A stretch of 64,000 bases of DNA from assembly GCA_965221505.1 (NCBI GenBank), contig CBDCSI010000002.1, positions 1,178,001 to 1,242,000 of the forward strand, written 5' to 3'. The notes under the pieces were generated by a model. That model made no database searches, was not told the DNA's origin, and saw only the letters and a program-made list of their open reading frames with translations. Shown here one piece after another: positions 33,310-41,390 of this stretch. A program made the translations under genes and the position numbers. The first letter of the stretch is position 1. The number at the start of each line of letters is the position of its first letter. Source of the DNA: CAZPXZ01 sp965221505. Lineage in GTDB: Bacteria; Pseudomonadota; Alphaproteobacteria; Rhodobacterales; CAZPXZ01.

Positions 33310-35338
33310 TCTGCGGCGAATGACCCCCGACCTGGTTTCGTGGGCCTCGGAAGCGTGTCCGTCACGAGCGCCGAGACTTCAGGTCTTGAAGCGCCTCATT
33401 GGGATCGATCTCTCCCCCTTCCCGTTCCTCGATCAGGTCTCGGACGCGTCGCACGGGTTCGACGGCGGAGACCCGATGCCCACACGCCTCGGCGACTGGA
33501 TCGAGGATCGAACCAGGCTGATCCACGCACCTACGCGCGAGACGTCCGACAAGGGCACGAACTACGTGATACCGAACTGGCTCTTGCGCATTCGCCCCGG
33601 CTCGGGGAACGAGTTGCTCGATCTGGACGGGGGATTGCGTTGCCGGATCCGACCAGGACAGGCGGGCGGGACCCGGATTCTCAATCCGTTGACCTCCCGC
33701 AAGATTCCGGACGACGCGCTACGGGCCATCCTGTTGCGCCGTCAGATCGCACGGCCAAGACGGCGCGAACACATGACAACCATGGCGGAGACGTACTGGG
33801 AATTCCTCAAGGAGGCTCTGGGATACGACCCCACTCGTTCCGATTGGCTACTCACCACGCTCGAAGGCCCCCTGGAGGCCGAACGGCGGGCTCTTTCTGG
33901 CGTATGGAACCGGTTCGTCGACGAATTCCGCCGTCCGGCAAGTCTCCTCGTTCGGAGGCACTGCCCCAGCCTCCGGGACCAGCTTCGGCTGGAACAGGGT
34001 CCCGAAGGCGGAAGGCACCGACGTTCCTTTGCCGAGCAGCAGCCCTGGGCCGCCCTGACCCTGCTGGGTACGCCAGAAGCCGGCCGCAAGCTCCGCGAGA
34101 TTGACAAAAACCCTGCCAACGGCTTGTCGGTCGCTGCCGGGCACCTATGCTGCGTTCCGGACAACGGCCCCTGCCCGAAGTCGATCAGCTTCGCACAGCG
34201 TCTCGCTCGACACCGACACGATCCGTCGATCGATCGGATTCTCGGCGGTCCGGATTGGGAAGATCGCCGCATACGATCACTCTTGATGGAGGCGCATGCG
34301 ACGGACGGCGGCGAGCTCATTTCCCACATGCGGGACGGTCCGAAGGTCGTCCGGCGCCAGATTGAACGCGCCATCCGCGTATTGTACCGGCTCAACGCAG
34401 ACGAGGACATCCACTTCGACACTGCACATAACGCAGCCGCCCTGCTGATACGCATGATGGTCCGCGATCGATTCATTGACACGGATACTCTCGATCCCGC
34501 TGCCGTGGCGGGTGCCCTGATTGCCCTGTCGGTCGACACGTTGGCCGCCTTTGTGACGCGTCTCGACACTTCGCTGCCCGCGCGGACGCCGCTGCAATAT
34601 TTGATGATCGGCCGGAGTCTCGACACCGGAATCGACGCGTTCGTTCATTTTGTCGGCTCCACGCGAAAGCCGAAGCTGACCGTGCGCCAACTGATCCGGC
34701 TTTCCCAGTATTCCACGCCAAGGCAAACGCACCTCAGCACAGCGAGCGAACCTCACATTCCTGTGGATCGACATGTCATTCCGGCGGTCTTCGATGCATG
34801 TCGGCAACTGACTTTCGAGGGAATCACACTTGTGCCCCTGACAAGCGTTGCAAGCGTTGAGCAAGAAGGCCGGCTCATGAAGAATTGCCTCGCACGCAAC
34901 AAGCGGTACGGTCAGGAACTCGTTCTGGCACGCATCGCCCTGGTTTCCATTCGGATCGCGGGCGGGCCGCGAGCGACGCTAGAGCTGAAACCTGACGAGA
35001 GACGCCGAGAGGGCAAACTGTTTGTCGAGAACTGGAGTGTCGGCGAATTTCGGGGGCCGCGCAATGCTGCGCCGAGCAAAGTCTGCAGACACATTGCCAA
35101 ACACCTCGTTGCGATTCTTCAATCCCGATGTCCTATCCGGATTCCGAAATCCGAGCAGCGGCGACGAGTTCAGGTATCGACGAGTCTGCACCCGTCTCGC
35201 GCTATCAACCGGGACTTGGCCGTCGCCGAGCAACGATGGCAGGAAGTCTATCTGAGGGTTCTGCCACGTCGTTTCTCGAGAGTGACGCCGGGCGAGTTGA
35301 TCGACAGCTACTTCCGACATCGAGAGGCGCAAGACTGA
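33302..35338 (+). CDS. Large protein with a C-terminal PcfJ-like domain
   Basis: A 678-residue protein. Residues about 500-580 read LTSVASVEQEGRLMKNCL, then VSIRIAGGPRATLELKPD, the pattern of PcfJ-like proteins of conjugative elements and phages (an EG-x-M-x-x-C core followed by a TLE strand). The N-terminal 480 residues are not recognised; they include a helical stretch with many Arg and Leu. ATG 33302 is chosen because it overlaps the preceding small ORF; ATG 33260 would add 14 residues. No PcfK or relaxase neighbour is present. Function unknown; the composition supports horizontal origin. Confidence 0.55.
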   Translation: MRSLRRMTPDLVSWASEACPSRAPRLQVLKRLIGIDLSPFPFLDQVSDASHGFDGGDPMPTRLGDWIEDRTRLIHAPTRETSDKGTNYVIPNWLLRIRPGSGNELLDLDGGLRCRIRPGQAGGTRILNPLTSRKIPDDALRAILLRRQIARPRRREHMTTMAETYWEFLKEALGYDPTRSDWLLTTLEGPLEAERRALSGVWNRFVDEFRRPASLLVRRHCPSLRDQLRLEQGPEGGRHRRSFAEQQPWAALTLLGTPEAGRKLREIDKNPANGLSVAAGHLCCVPDNGPCPKSISFAQRLARHRHDPSIDRILGGPDWEDRRIRSLLMEAHATDGGELISHMRDGPKVVRRQIERAIRVLYRLNADEDIHFDTAHNAAALLIRMMVRDRFIDTDTLDPAAVAGALIALSVDTLAAFVTRLDTSLPARTPLQYLMIGRSLDTGIDAFVHFVGSTRKPKLTVRQLIRLSQYSTPRQTHLSTASEPHIPVDRHVIPAVFDACRQLTFEGITLVPLTSVASVEQEGRLMKNCLARNKRYGQELVLARIALVSIRIAGGPRATLELKPDERRREGKLFVENWSVGEFRGPRNAAPSKVCRHIAKHLVAILQSRCPIRIPKSEQRRRVQVSTSLHPSRAINRDLAVAEQRWQEVYLRVLPRRFSRVTPGELIDSYFRHREAQD

Positions 35339-35452
35339 TCGCGTAATGCCGTCGGCCGCGGGTCCGATCGCATCGTCGAGTTGCTCGGCCAAGTCGGCGA
35401 GATCGTGGCACAGGTATCGCGTAAACCCAGGGAATAGCGAAGGGATACTACG

Positions 35453-36513
35453 ATGATCAGATAGATTCGAGCGAACCCCGGGCTAGTCGCGCTGCTGTCG
35501 TGCCTTCTCCTCGTCGGGCTCGCTGGAACGAATATGGTAAATGAGAATTGCCGGTGGTGGAGCGTCGGGGGCTTCCTTGCCGACGTTGGCAGTGTGGAAG
35601 CCTCGATTTGCGTGCGTACGGGAAGCGATCCGAACGAGCCAAATTCGATTGGCCTAACGCCGCTCATGGCTCATGAAAAGCGCGTTAGCGGATGGGCAAC
35701 GAATCTGCACTTCACCCCCTTCTATCTGCCGGCGCGGGTGTCGATATGCCGTACCCAGACGGCATCTCGCCCGCTTCGCTCGCTGCCGGCCTGCTGCGAC
35801 TTGGCCTCCTCGTCCACTTCCAGGAGAACGCGGCCGATCCGAAAATCGCCAATGAGGAATGAGGACGGAGATACTGCGCAATATCGGTTGATTGACCCAC
35901 CCGAGGGGCAACGTCCGTGGTATGGGCAATTCGAACTAGACGAGGGCCTGAGCTTGCTGGCGGAAGTGGCGAGAGCGCTGCTCGATGCTGGAGCCGATCC
36001 GAATGCAGTGACGAAGGAAGGGCGAACGATCCTGCAGGTGACCGTGGACGTGATGGACGACTCTACACTACACTCGTCCCGATTACGGTCGCCGGCGGCG
36101 TCAGGTTGGAGGCCCGTTTCGGTCAGTAGCGTAGAACGGCATTGCTCGAGGCCGCAGCGCAGGGAAAGCCAGAGTTGCTGACAGCTTTCATCACGTCTGT
36201 ACCGGACATGAACGCACGCGACAGATACCGCGCCACTGCACTGCACTTGGCCGCGCGCGGAGCGGCCGGGCGTCAACATAGGATGAGACTGTCTCCAGGA
36301 CTGTACGAAGAGAGCGTACGCCTTCTTCTCGATATCGGAGGGGCGGACCCGAATGCGACAGACGATCAGGGACGAACGCCCCTCCATGTTCTGGCCCTCA
36401 AGCAGCCGAGACATGCGCAGGAGTTGCCGGCCCTCCATTCGAGAATAATCATCGCAAAATGCCCCCTTCGTCCCTTTCATGCTTGTCCACAGGTTCAAGC
36501 GACCCCTTCCTAA
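35453..36513 (+). pseudogene. Ankyrin-repeat protein gene, broken
   Basis: ATG 35453 lies nine bases after GAAGGGA and starts M-I-R, but the fourth codon is TAG (35462-35464). Directly behind it the frame resumes with a hydrophobic leader (VALLSCLLLVGLAG), so a signal peptide has been cut by a nonsense change. Ankyrin-like pieces follow in different frames: GSDPNEPNSIGLTPLM, then GAGVDMPYPDGISPASLAAG one frame away, ALLDAGADPNAVTKEGRTIL, and LLLDIGGADPNATDDQGRTPLHVLAL near 36325-36405 (36142-36513 frame). At least three frame changes plus the stop make it non-functional. Confidence 0.65.
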
Positions 36514-36551
36514 TTCTCTTTATCCAAGACCTAATTCTCTTTATCCAAGAA
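36510..36551. repeat. 21-bp tandem duplication at a gene end
   Basis: CTAATTCTCTTTATCCAAGA occurs at 36510-36529 and again at 36531-36550, a 21-bp period. On the minus strand the unit encodes LDKEN plus the stop of the membrane-protein gene, so the last codons and stop were duplicated in tandem beyond the functional stop. Confidence 0.8.
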
Positions 36552-37190
36552 TGCAATCCAAATCACCGCGTATGTACACATCGGAAGTACAAATACTCCC
36601 GATGCAAACTGCACAACTATACCTATTCCGTGATGCCAATGCCGCATTAGGAATTGCCTGCCAACACTTGGATGATAATCAAGCGGCAAAGGAATGACAA
36701 AAATCCATGTCAGGCATCCCAGCATCAGTGACCCAAACACTGCCAGAGCAAACACTCGCTGCGAGCCAAGGGATGCATCGCGCTGCCGGGCGGCGTTGGC
36801 GATCACGGGCATCTGCCGGCGGCGCCCAAATTTCAGGTGCACCCTATACTCTGCGATCGCGAGGAGCATTACGTACGACACTGCGACGGCGCTACAAAAG
36901 TAAATCCACAACTCCACGAGTACGCGCACGTCATACCCCGGCGGACGGAGCACTTCGTGCATATCGGCGAAGCTGCACCAATAGTCCAACTTTGGAATTG
37001 CTACTTGCAGTGTCTCCAGGGTCACATGGCCACATAGCGCTTCAGAAGATGCAACAGTTGCAATGTATCCTCGAAACACATGTATTGCGATACATACTAC
37101 GAACATTCCAAGCATAATTGCACCAGCAATTGAGGGCCTAGTTGGAGTGCCGCTGTATTGCACTATTGGAAACCTCCTCTTAGTGTTCAA
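36531..37190 (-). CDS. Small four-helix membrane protein, paralogue of 38137-41214
   Basis: A 219-residue protein with hydrophobic segments at about residues 22-42, 90-112, 144-165 and 190-212, ending LDKEN. Between the first two segments it has SSEALC...TLETLQVAIPKLDYWC followed by VRVLVELW. The same spaced pattern (SSDELC, TLASLQTVLPKLRFWC, VRIIIELW) occurs in the interrupted gene at 38137. I do not recognise the family. AT-richer than the flanking host genes. Starts with ATG at 37190 in the minus-strand island operon. Confidence 0.6.
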   Translation of the reverse strand: MNTKRRFPIVQYSGTPTRPSIAGAIMLGMFVVCIAIHVFRGYIATVASSEALCGHVTLETLQVAIPKLDYWCSFADMHEVLRPPGYDVRVLVELWIYFCSAVAVSYVMLLAIAEYRVHLKFGRRRQMPVIANAARQRDASLGSQRVFALAVFGSLMLGCLTWIFVIPLPLDYHPSVGRQFLMRHWHHGIGIVVQFASGVFVLPMCTYAVIWIAFLDKEN

Positions 37191-37215
37191 ATATTGGAAT
37201 CTCTGAGAAAGCGGA

Positions 37216-37431
37216 TTATGCTAACGATCGAATGGTCGGCACCACTCTGTTCTCTGACTGAATTGCAAACGTAGGTCCCTCGCAACACGCGGGCTCTCCG
37301 AGTCTCCGAGCCGTCAAACGGACTTCGCATTTCGTTTCGGTCCGGCAGGCCCGTTTGACAAGCTGCTTCGATTCTTCAGGACGACGTGGAGCGTCTCTTG
37401 CCTCGAACCGGAGTCTCGCGGTCTGGAGCAT
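37216..37431 (-). CDS. Hypothetical 71-residue protein
   Basis: MLQTARLRFEARDAPRRPEE... is a basic, Cys-containing peptide of 71 residues. Its ATG shares a base with a TGA (TGATG at 37433-37429) that ends the frame-shifted reading of the upstream ORF, the usual arrangement for coupled translation. Alternatively it is another displaced piece of the same upstream gene. No family recognised. Confidence 0.35.
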   Translation of the reverse strand: MLQTARLRFEARDAPRRPEESKQLVKRACRTETKCEVRLTARRLGEPACCEGPTFAIQSENRVVPTIRSLA

Positions 37432-38026
37432 CAGTCTGACCCTCTATTGGGATGTCCTTCTCCGAGACTTCTTACCTGGTACTCGTACTCCTCGCCATGG
37501 TTGTCCGATCGACCGACCATCCGCACTTCCATTCTGCGCGATGACTCCGGATTCACGATACCGTACTCGCTCCCGTACACTTCCCAACTTCCCAACCAAG
37601 CTCCGCTGGACCATACGCACGGTCATCGGATGATTCACGCTGTCCATCCGGAGAAAACAGGTAACTTGTATACTTGTCCCCAACGGATCCGCAGACCAAT
37701 ATTGGGCCGGCAGCTACAGCCCCATTGCCGACAATCGCAGCGACTGTGGAAGAAGCTTCAACAACAACTGGTTTGGTAGCCATATGACCCGCAGCAGCAA
37801 CCATCGCGCCCGGCGAGAAAAAGGAGACCGAGGACACGATCGCCACCGCAACTGCCGCACCAACAGCCAAACTTACAGCGAGCCGCACGCCCAGTGGCAC
37901 CGGGTCAGTCCAAAATTTTGCTTCCACGACACATTTCGCCGTTGACACCCGGCCAACGGCATTCCTTGCGCCCTCAATATCTGCCATCTCCCTAGAGGAA
38001 TACTTACTGACCCGGTCCACGGTCAT
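37431..38026 (-). pseudogene. Gly/Ala/Val-rich hydrophobic protein, probable frameshift
   Basis: From ATG 38026 (or TTG 38071) the frame gives about 157 residues to a stop at 37553. It contains a long hydrophobic segment (VRLAVSLAVGAAVAVAIVSS) and a second Gly/Ala/Val-rich one (VEASSTVAAIVGNGAVAAG). Just before the stop, near 37577, a one-base shift moves to a frame that continues convincingly (VYGSEYGIVNPESS, MVGRSDNHGEEYEYQVRS) until TGA 37433-37431. So either the gene carries a frameshift or the read has an error. It lies between two paralogous membrane-protein genes on the same strand. Unknown function. Confidence 0.4.
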
Positions 38027-38136
38027 AGAAGCGAACTGTCCGGCCGCCCTAATGGCTATTACTCTTGACAATCAGTCTACCTCCAGTCATTAGGCAAAAA
38101 ACACGAGCATTCCCAGTCACACCAGTAAGTTGCCAG

Positions 38137-38723
38137 TTACTCGCGCCGCCAATACTCCCGCCTCGCGCGAATCATCGTGAACAACGAACACACCAGCAAG
38201 AGAGTGCAGAGGGAGGCCAACAGCGACAAAAACAACACACCAGCGCCTTCTTGCCACAAATACTGATAGAAAGACGCAGTGGCTCGGTCTACCGAGACCG
38301 GAACGTAGTCCCACGACGGAGGCTGCACGTAGACCCACTTAATGCAGTATCGCAGTCCTACCAAATGAAGCAGGAAGCCAACCGTGTACCACACGGCGCT
38401 CTTTCCATACAGTCGCCGAACGGCATCCACATAGTAGTCGCTTACACCTTTCTCTTTAGTCAGTACGAACATCCTGACAATTCCATAGACTGCGGAAAAC
38501 AGGCATATTGACATAGTCCACAACTCAATAATGATCCGGACTTCCAGTCCCTGCACATGACTCCCTCGACTTGACGAGATAAGATCGCACCAGAACCGCA
38601 GCTTCGGTAGCACCGTCTGAAGTGACGCCAGGGTCGTCGTGCGACACAACTCGTCTGACGACAAGAGGCCCGCTATTGGATCATGTAACCAGTGAATAGC
38701 AACACTCACCGCGCCCGTACCAA
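38137..38723 (-). pseudogene. Small membrane protein, 3' part, interrupted by the IS element
   Basis: Encodes about 190 residues with hydrophobic segments near ELWTMSICLFSAVYGIV, WYTVGFLLHLVGL and VLFLSLLASLCTLLLVCSLF. Paralogue of 36531-37190. Its first membrane segment is cut by the insertion. Joining this piece to 41139-41214 across one copy of the target duplication restores an open frame (QAVANFLFFGTGAVSVAIHW). A GTG at 38709 could still start a shortened protein. Confidence 0.65.
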
Positions 38724-38731
38724 AAAACAGG
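38724..38731. repeat. Target-site duplication, left copy
   Basis: AAAACAGG directly outside the left inverted repeat; identical to 41139-41146. Eight bases is the duplication length of IS66-family insertion. Confidence 0.92.
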
Positions 38732-38749
38732 GTAACTGCTCACCCCCTT
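38732..38749 (+). repeat. Left terminal inverted repeat of the IS
   Basis: GTAACTGCTCACCCCCTT, the exact reverse complement of 41121-41138. The GTAA end is common in IS66 elements. Confidence 0.93.
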
Positions 38750-38773
38750 CGGGGCAGCAATGTGTTTGAGTAT

Positions 38774-40249
38774 CTAGTGATTTGGATTGTCGGTCGGTTT
38801 CGGGATGAGTTCGGTTGCTCTTCCGTTCAATGCGATCTTGGTTGCGGCGACGGGTCCGTACCCCTGTGCGGCGGCGGACTTGAAGTAGCTTGAGATGCGG
38901 CAGTAGTACGCGCCGAATTTGAAGGTTCGGAAGCATCCTGAGACCTTCTGTTTCACTTTCGCCATCCGAAGGTTGTTCTCGGACCGGTTGTTTGTGAAGC
39001 TGACATGGGGATCGCGCATGAAGCGAAGCACCTCGTCCTCGTATTCGGTCAGTCTCTCGTGCAGGTTGTGGGCGTCGGACTTGGCGATGCGTCCTCGTTG
39101 GCCGCTCTTGCGCGGCGGGATTTCGGGCAACTCCCGCGCCCCTTGCGTGAGAATGGTTCGGTAGCGTTTTCGGATCGCCCGACATTCCTCCTCGGTCAGG
39201 GCCTTGGCCTTGCTGGCCTTGACCCTGTGGCAGGTTTCTTGCAGCAGCTTCGTCATCAGGCGCGCCCACCGGAAGCCGTTGGTTTGGACGGCGCGGTACA
39301 GGTCGCGGAGCAAGTGGGCGCCACACAGAGCGTGGGTGCAGTTGTCGTAGGTGAAGTAGGCGCCGAAGCCGTCGTGGATCAGCACGCCGGCATAGCGGGG
39401 AAGGATGCCGATCTCGTTCGTCGCTGCCGTGCCACGCTTGCGATGCAGGAACTTCAACGTCAACGCTCCGTCGGTGACGACGTGGATCCAATGGCGCTTC
39501 TTGTCGACCCGCATGCCGGTCTCGTCGACGCACAGCGCCGGCCGGGTCAGCAGCGCTTCGACGGCGGCCCGTTCCCACTCTTCCAGCGCGCGATAGAGGC
39601 GCTCGACATAGCCGAGGCAGGTGGCTTCGGAGAGCTTGCGCCCGCAGATCGCCTGGACGAGGCTGACGGTCCGGTTCAAGGAGACCATGTGGGCCACCAG
39701 CAGGCTGACGACGAGCGCCTGGAAGCCCTGGCCGTATTGCAGCGGTCCCGGCATGTCGTCCGGGAAGGGAGCCTTGGTACGCGTCCGGCAATCGGGACAG
39801 CGTTTGACCTCGGCGTCGACATGGCGTTCGATCACCTGGAAGGCGATGTCGAGCCGGGTGCGACGCTCGCGTTCGATCGCGTCCACGTCGCCCAGGTCCG
39901 CGCCACAGGCCTCGCAGGCCTCGACCGTGGCCGTCTCTTCGACCGTGACCGTCTCGAACTCGGCGCCGGCCTCCTCGCTTGCCGCGTCGACCGTCTCCCG
40001 GGCGGTCCTCGAACGCGGCACCGACGTCTCGTCCTTCTCGGTTTGCGACGGCGGGATGCCGGAGTTGGCGCTGTCCTTGCGGGTCGTCTTCTCCAGGAAA
40101 GCGACGATCAGAAGGTCCAGCAAGGAGAACAGGAGCCCGAACAAGGCGTCGACCTCGGGCGACAGCTTGCCCGACGCTCGCAACGCCTCGGCCCGAGCCT
40201 TCGCAGCGTCGGCCTCCTCGCGCAGATAGCGGCCGTTCACCGTCGTCAC
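38774..40249 (-). CDS. IS66-family transposase (TnpC-type)
   Basis: A 491-residue DDE transposase. The N-terminus has a leucine-rich helix (LFGLLFSLLDLLIVAFLEK), then the IS66 sequence KDSANSGIPPSQTEKDE and a zinc-finger region with CEACGADLG and CPDCRTRT. Catalytic acidic residues are in CVDETGMRV, IHDGFGAYF and FTNNRSENNLRM. GTG start at 40249 overlaps the methylase stop, so expression is coupled. No internal stop or frameshift is seen; probably functional. Confidence 0.93.
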   Translation of the reverse strand: MTTVNGRYLREEADAAKARAEALRASGKLSPEVDALFGLLFSLLDLLIVAFLEKTTRKDSANSGIPPSQTEKDETSVPRSRTARETVDAASEEAGAEFETVTVEETATVEACEACGADLGDVDAIERERRTRLDIAFQVIERHVDAEVKRCPDCRTRTKAPFPDDMPGPLQYGQGFQALVVSLLVAHMVSLNRTVSLVQAICGRKLSEATCLGYVERLYRALEEWERAAVEALLTRPALCVDETGMRVDKKRHWIHVVTDGALTLKFLHRKRGTAATNEIGILPRYAGVLIHDGFGAYFTYDNCTHALCGAHLLRDLYRAVQTNGFRWARLMTKLLQETCHRVKASKAKALTEEECRAIRKRYRTILTQGARELPEIPPRKSGQRGRIAKSDAHNLHERLTEYEDEVLRFMRDPHVSFTNNRSENNLRMAKVKQKVSGCFRTFKFGAYYCRISSYFKSAAAQGYGPVAATKIALNGRATELIPKPTDNPNH

Positions 40250-40911
40250 GGCTCGACCTCCTCCGCCAGCATCGCGGAAAGCACCGCCAGACGTTCGCCC
40301 GGCGGCATCGCCGCATAGCGCCGCGCCCAGCTCTCCGCCCGACGCTTGATCGTCTGGCGCTGCGTGTTGGTGCGGCCCGCAAACCGCGACCAGTGAACCC
40401 GGTCCGGGACATAGTTGAACCAGACCGTCTCCGTCACCACCGAAGCCTGGTTGTTCACCTGCAGCGAAACCGACCGCCAGCCGGCCAGATGCGTGTCATA
40501 CAGCCGCGAGGGATAGCCGGACACCATCACGCGGCAGTCCAGACCCTTCAGCAACTCCAGCAGAGCCACATGCGACGCGTCGTCGAAGTCGTGCCGGTAG
40601 CGGCGAGCCGAACGGCGCGTCGACTGCACATACGGCGGATCGCAATAGACCAACTCGCGGCCCTGAAACGGGAACGCCGCCAGAAAGCGCAGCGCACACC
40701 CCTGATGCAACTCTACCGGATACCCGCAGCGGAACTCCGAAATCGCGCGCGCATCCAAGTCGAGCCCGACGTTCCGCATCGCCGGAAGCTTCCTCCGCAT
40801 GATCGCCCCGCCGCCGAGAAACGGCTCGATATACACGTCGTGAGGCGGCTGCAGGGCGACGATCGCCTGGCAAAGCCCCGAAGTCGCTTTCGATCCGTAC
40901 CACGCCGGCAT
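40246..40911 (-). CDS. D12-class (Dam-like) DNA adenine methyltransferase, IS passenger
   Basis: About 221 residues. WYGSKATSG and YIEPFLGGGAIMRRK form the SAM-binding motif of D12 methylases, VYCDPPYVQS is the catalytic DPPY, and VMVSGYPSRLY follows as expected. It lies wholly within the inverted repeats and its stop overlaps the transposase start (GTGA), which implies it is part of the transposable unit. TTG 40917 would add two residues. It would methylate adenine in a short target, perhaps modulating transposition. Slightly shorter than chromosomal Dam. Confidence 0.88.
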   Translation of the reverse strand: MPAWYGSKATSGLCQAIVALQPPHDVYIEPFLGGGAIMRRKLPAMRNVGLDLDARAISEFRCGYPVELHQGCALRFLAAFPFQGRELVYCDPPYVQSTRRSARRYRHDFDDASHVALLELLKGLDCRVMVSGYPSRLYDTHLAGWRSVSLQVNNQASVVTETVWFNYVPDRVHWSRFAGRTNTQRQTIKRRAESWARRYAAMPPGERLAVLSAMLAEEVEP

Positions 40912-41120
40912 CGACAACCCCGCTCCAACCCCGCGCCAACGCCGATCCGATTCGGCTCCCGAAGGGTTGTAGGCTCCGCTCGCTACATTGTCAATACCCT
41001 AACCCGACGAAACGAAGAGACCGCTCGCGCAAACGCGCTCCAACTAGCGAGCCAACGTCAGCCCGCAAGCGTGATACGACGAAAAGGACAGCCCACAATG
41101 CCCATTGTCTCAGACTCGCC

Positions 41121-41138
41121 AAGGGGGTGAGCAGTTAC
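41121..41138 (-). repeat. Right terminal inverted repeat of the IS
   Basis: AAGGGGGTGAGCAGTTAC, exact reverse complement of the left repeat. About 200 non-coding bases separate it from the methylase start and probably contain the element's promoter. Confidence 0.93.
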
Positions 41139-41146
41139 AAAACAGG
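41139..41146. repeat. Target-site duplication, right copy
   Basis: AAAACAGG, identical to 38724-38731 and directly adjacent to the right inverted repeat. Confidence 0.92.
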
Positions 41147-41214
41147 AAATTCGCGACTGCCTGGCTTGCCTTGCCTGGTGTCGGACGTTTAGCCAAATTT
41201 GAACTTGTTTCCAC
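41139..41214 (-). pseudogene. 5' fragment of the membrane-protein gene interrupted by the IS
   Basis: From GTG 41214 the minus strand reads VETSSNLAKRPTPGKASQAVANF, in frame with the 3' part at 38137-38723 once the IS and one target duplication are removed. The basic, Pro-containing lead followed by a hydrophobic segment resembles the start of the paralogue at 37190. The exact start codon is uncertain (a TTG lies at codon 7). Confidence 0.5.
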
Positions 41215-41390
41215 CCCTGGAAATCCAGTCTTGATTTATCGTGTCACGTTTTGCGTCCCAAGTCTTGGAATCTGAATGCTCCGTCGTGCCCTCCTTTCGC
41301 CGACTTGAGGCGCCGCGCTCCGGCAATCTGGCCCCCGGAGCGCGACAGGTTAGACTCGATCTCGTGGACCCACGGTCGAGCGCGCCACCG

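Larger units (their letters stand above)
38732..41138 (-). mobile_element. IS66-family insertion sequence with DNA adenine methylase passenger
   Basis: A 2407-bp element bounded by perfect 18-bp inverted repeats and 8-bp target duplications. It carries two genes on the minus strand: a D12-class DNA adenine methyltransferase and an IS66-type transposase (TnpC), overlapping by GTGA. The TnpA and TnpB accessory genes of classical IS66 are absent, as in the ISBst12-like subgroup. Intact ends, direct repeats and open genes indicate recent insertion. Confidence 0.92.

Noticed and set aside
36510..36551. CRISPR-like repeat
   Set aside because: Only two units, directly abutting without spacers, and explained by duplication of a gene end.
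38706..40412. A 568-codon frame over the transposase gene
   Set aside because: Same strand but another frame than the IS66 transposase, which carries all family motifs; this one is a shadow that also runs through the inverted repeat.
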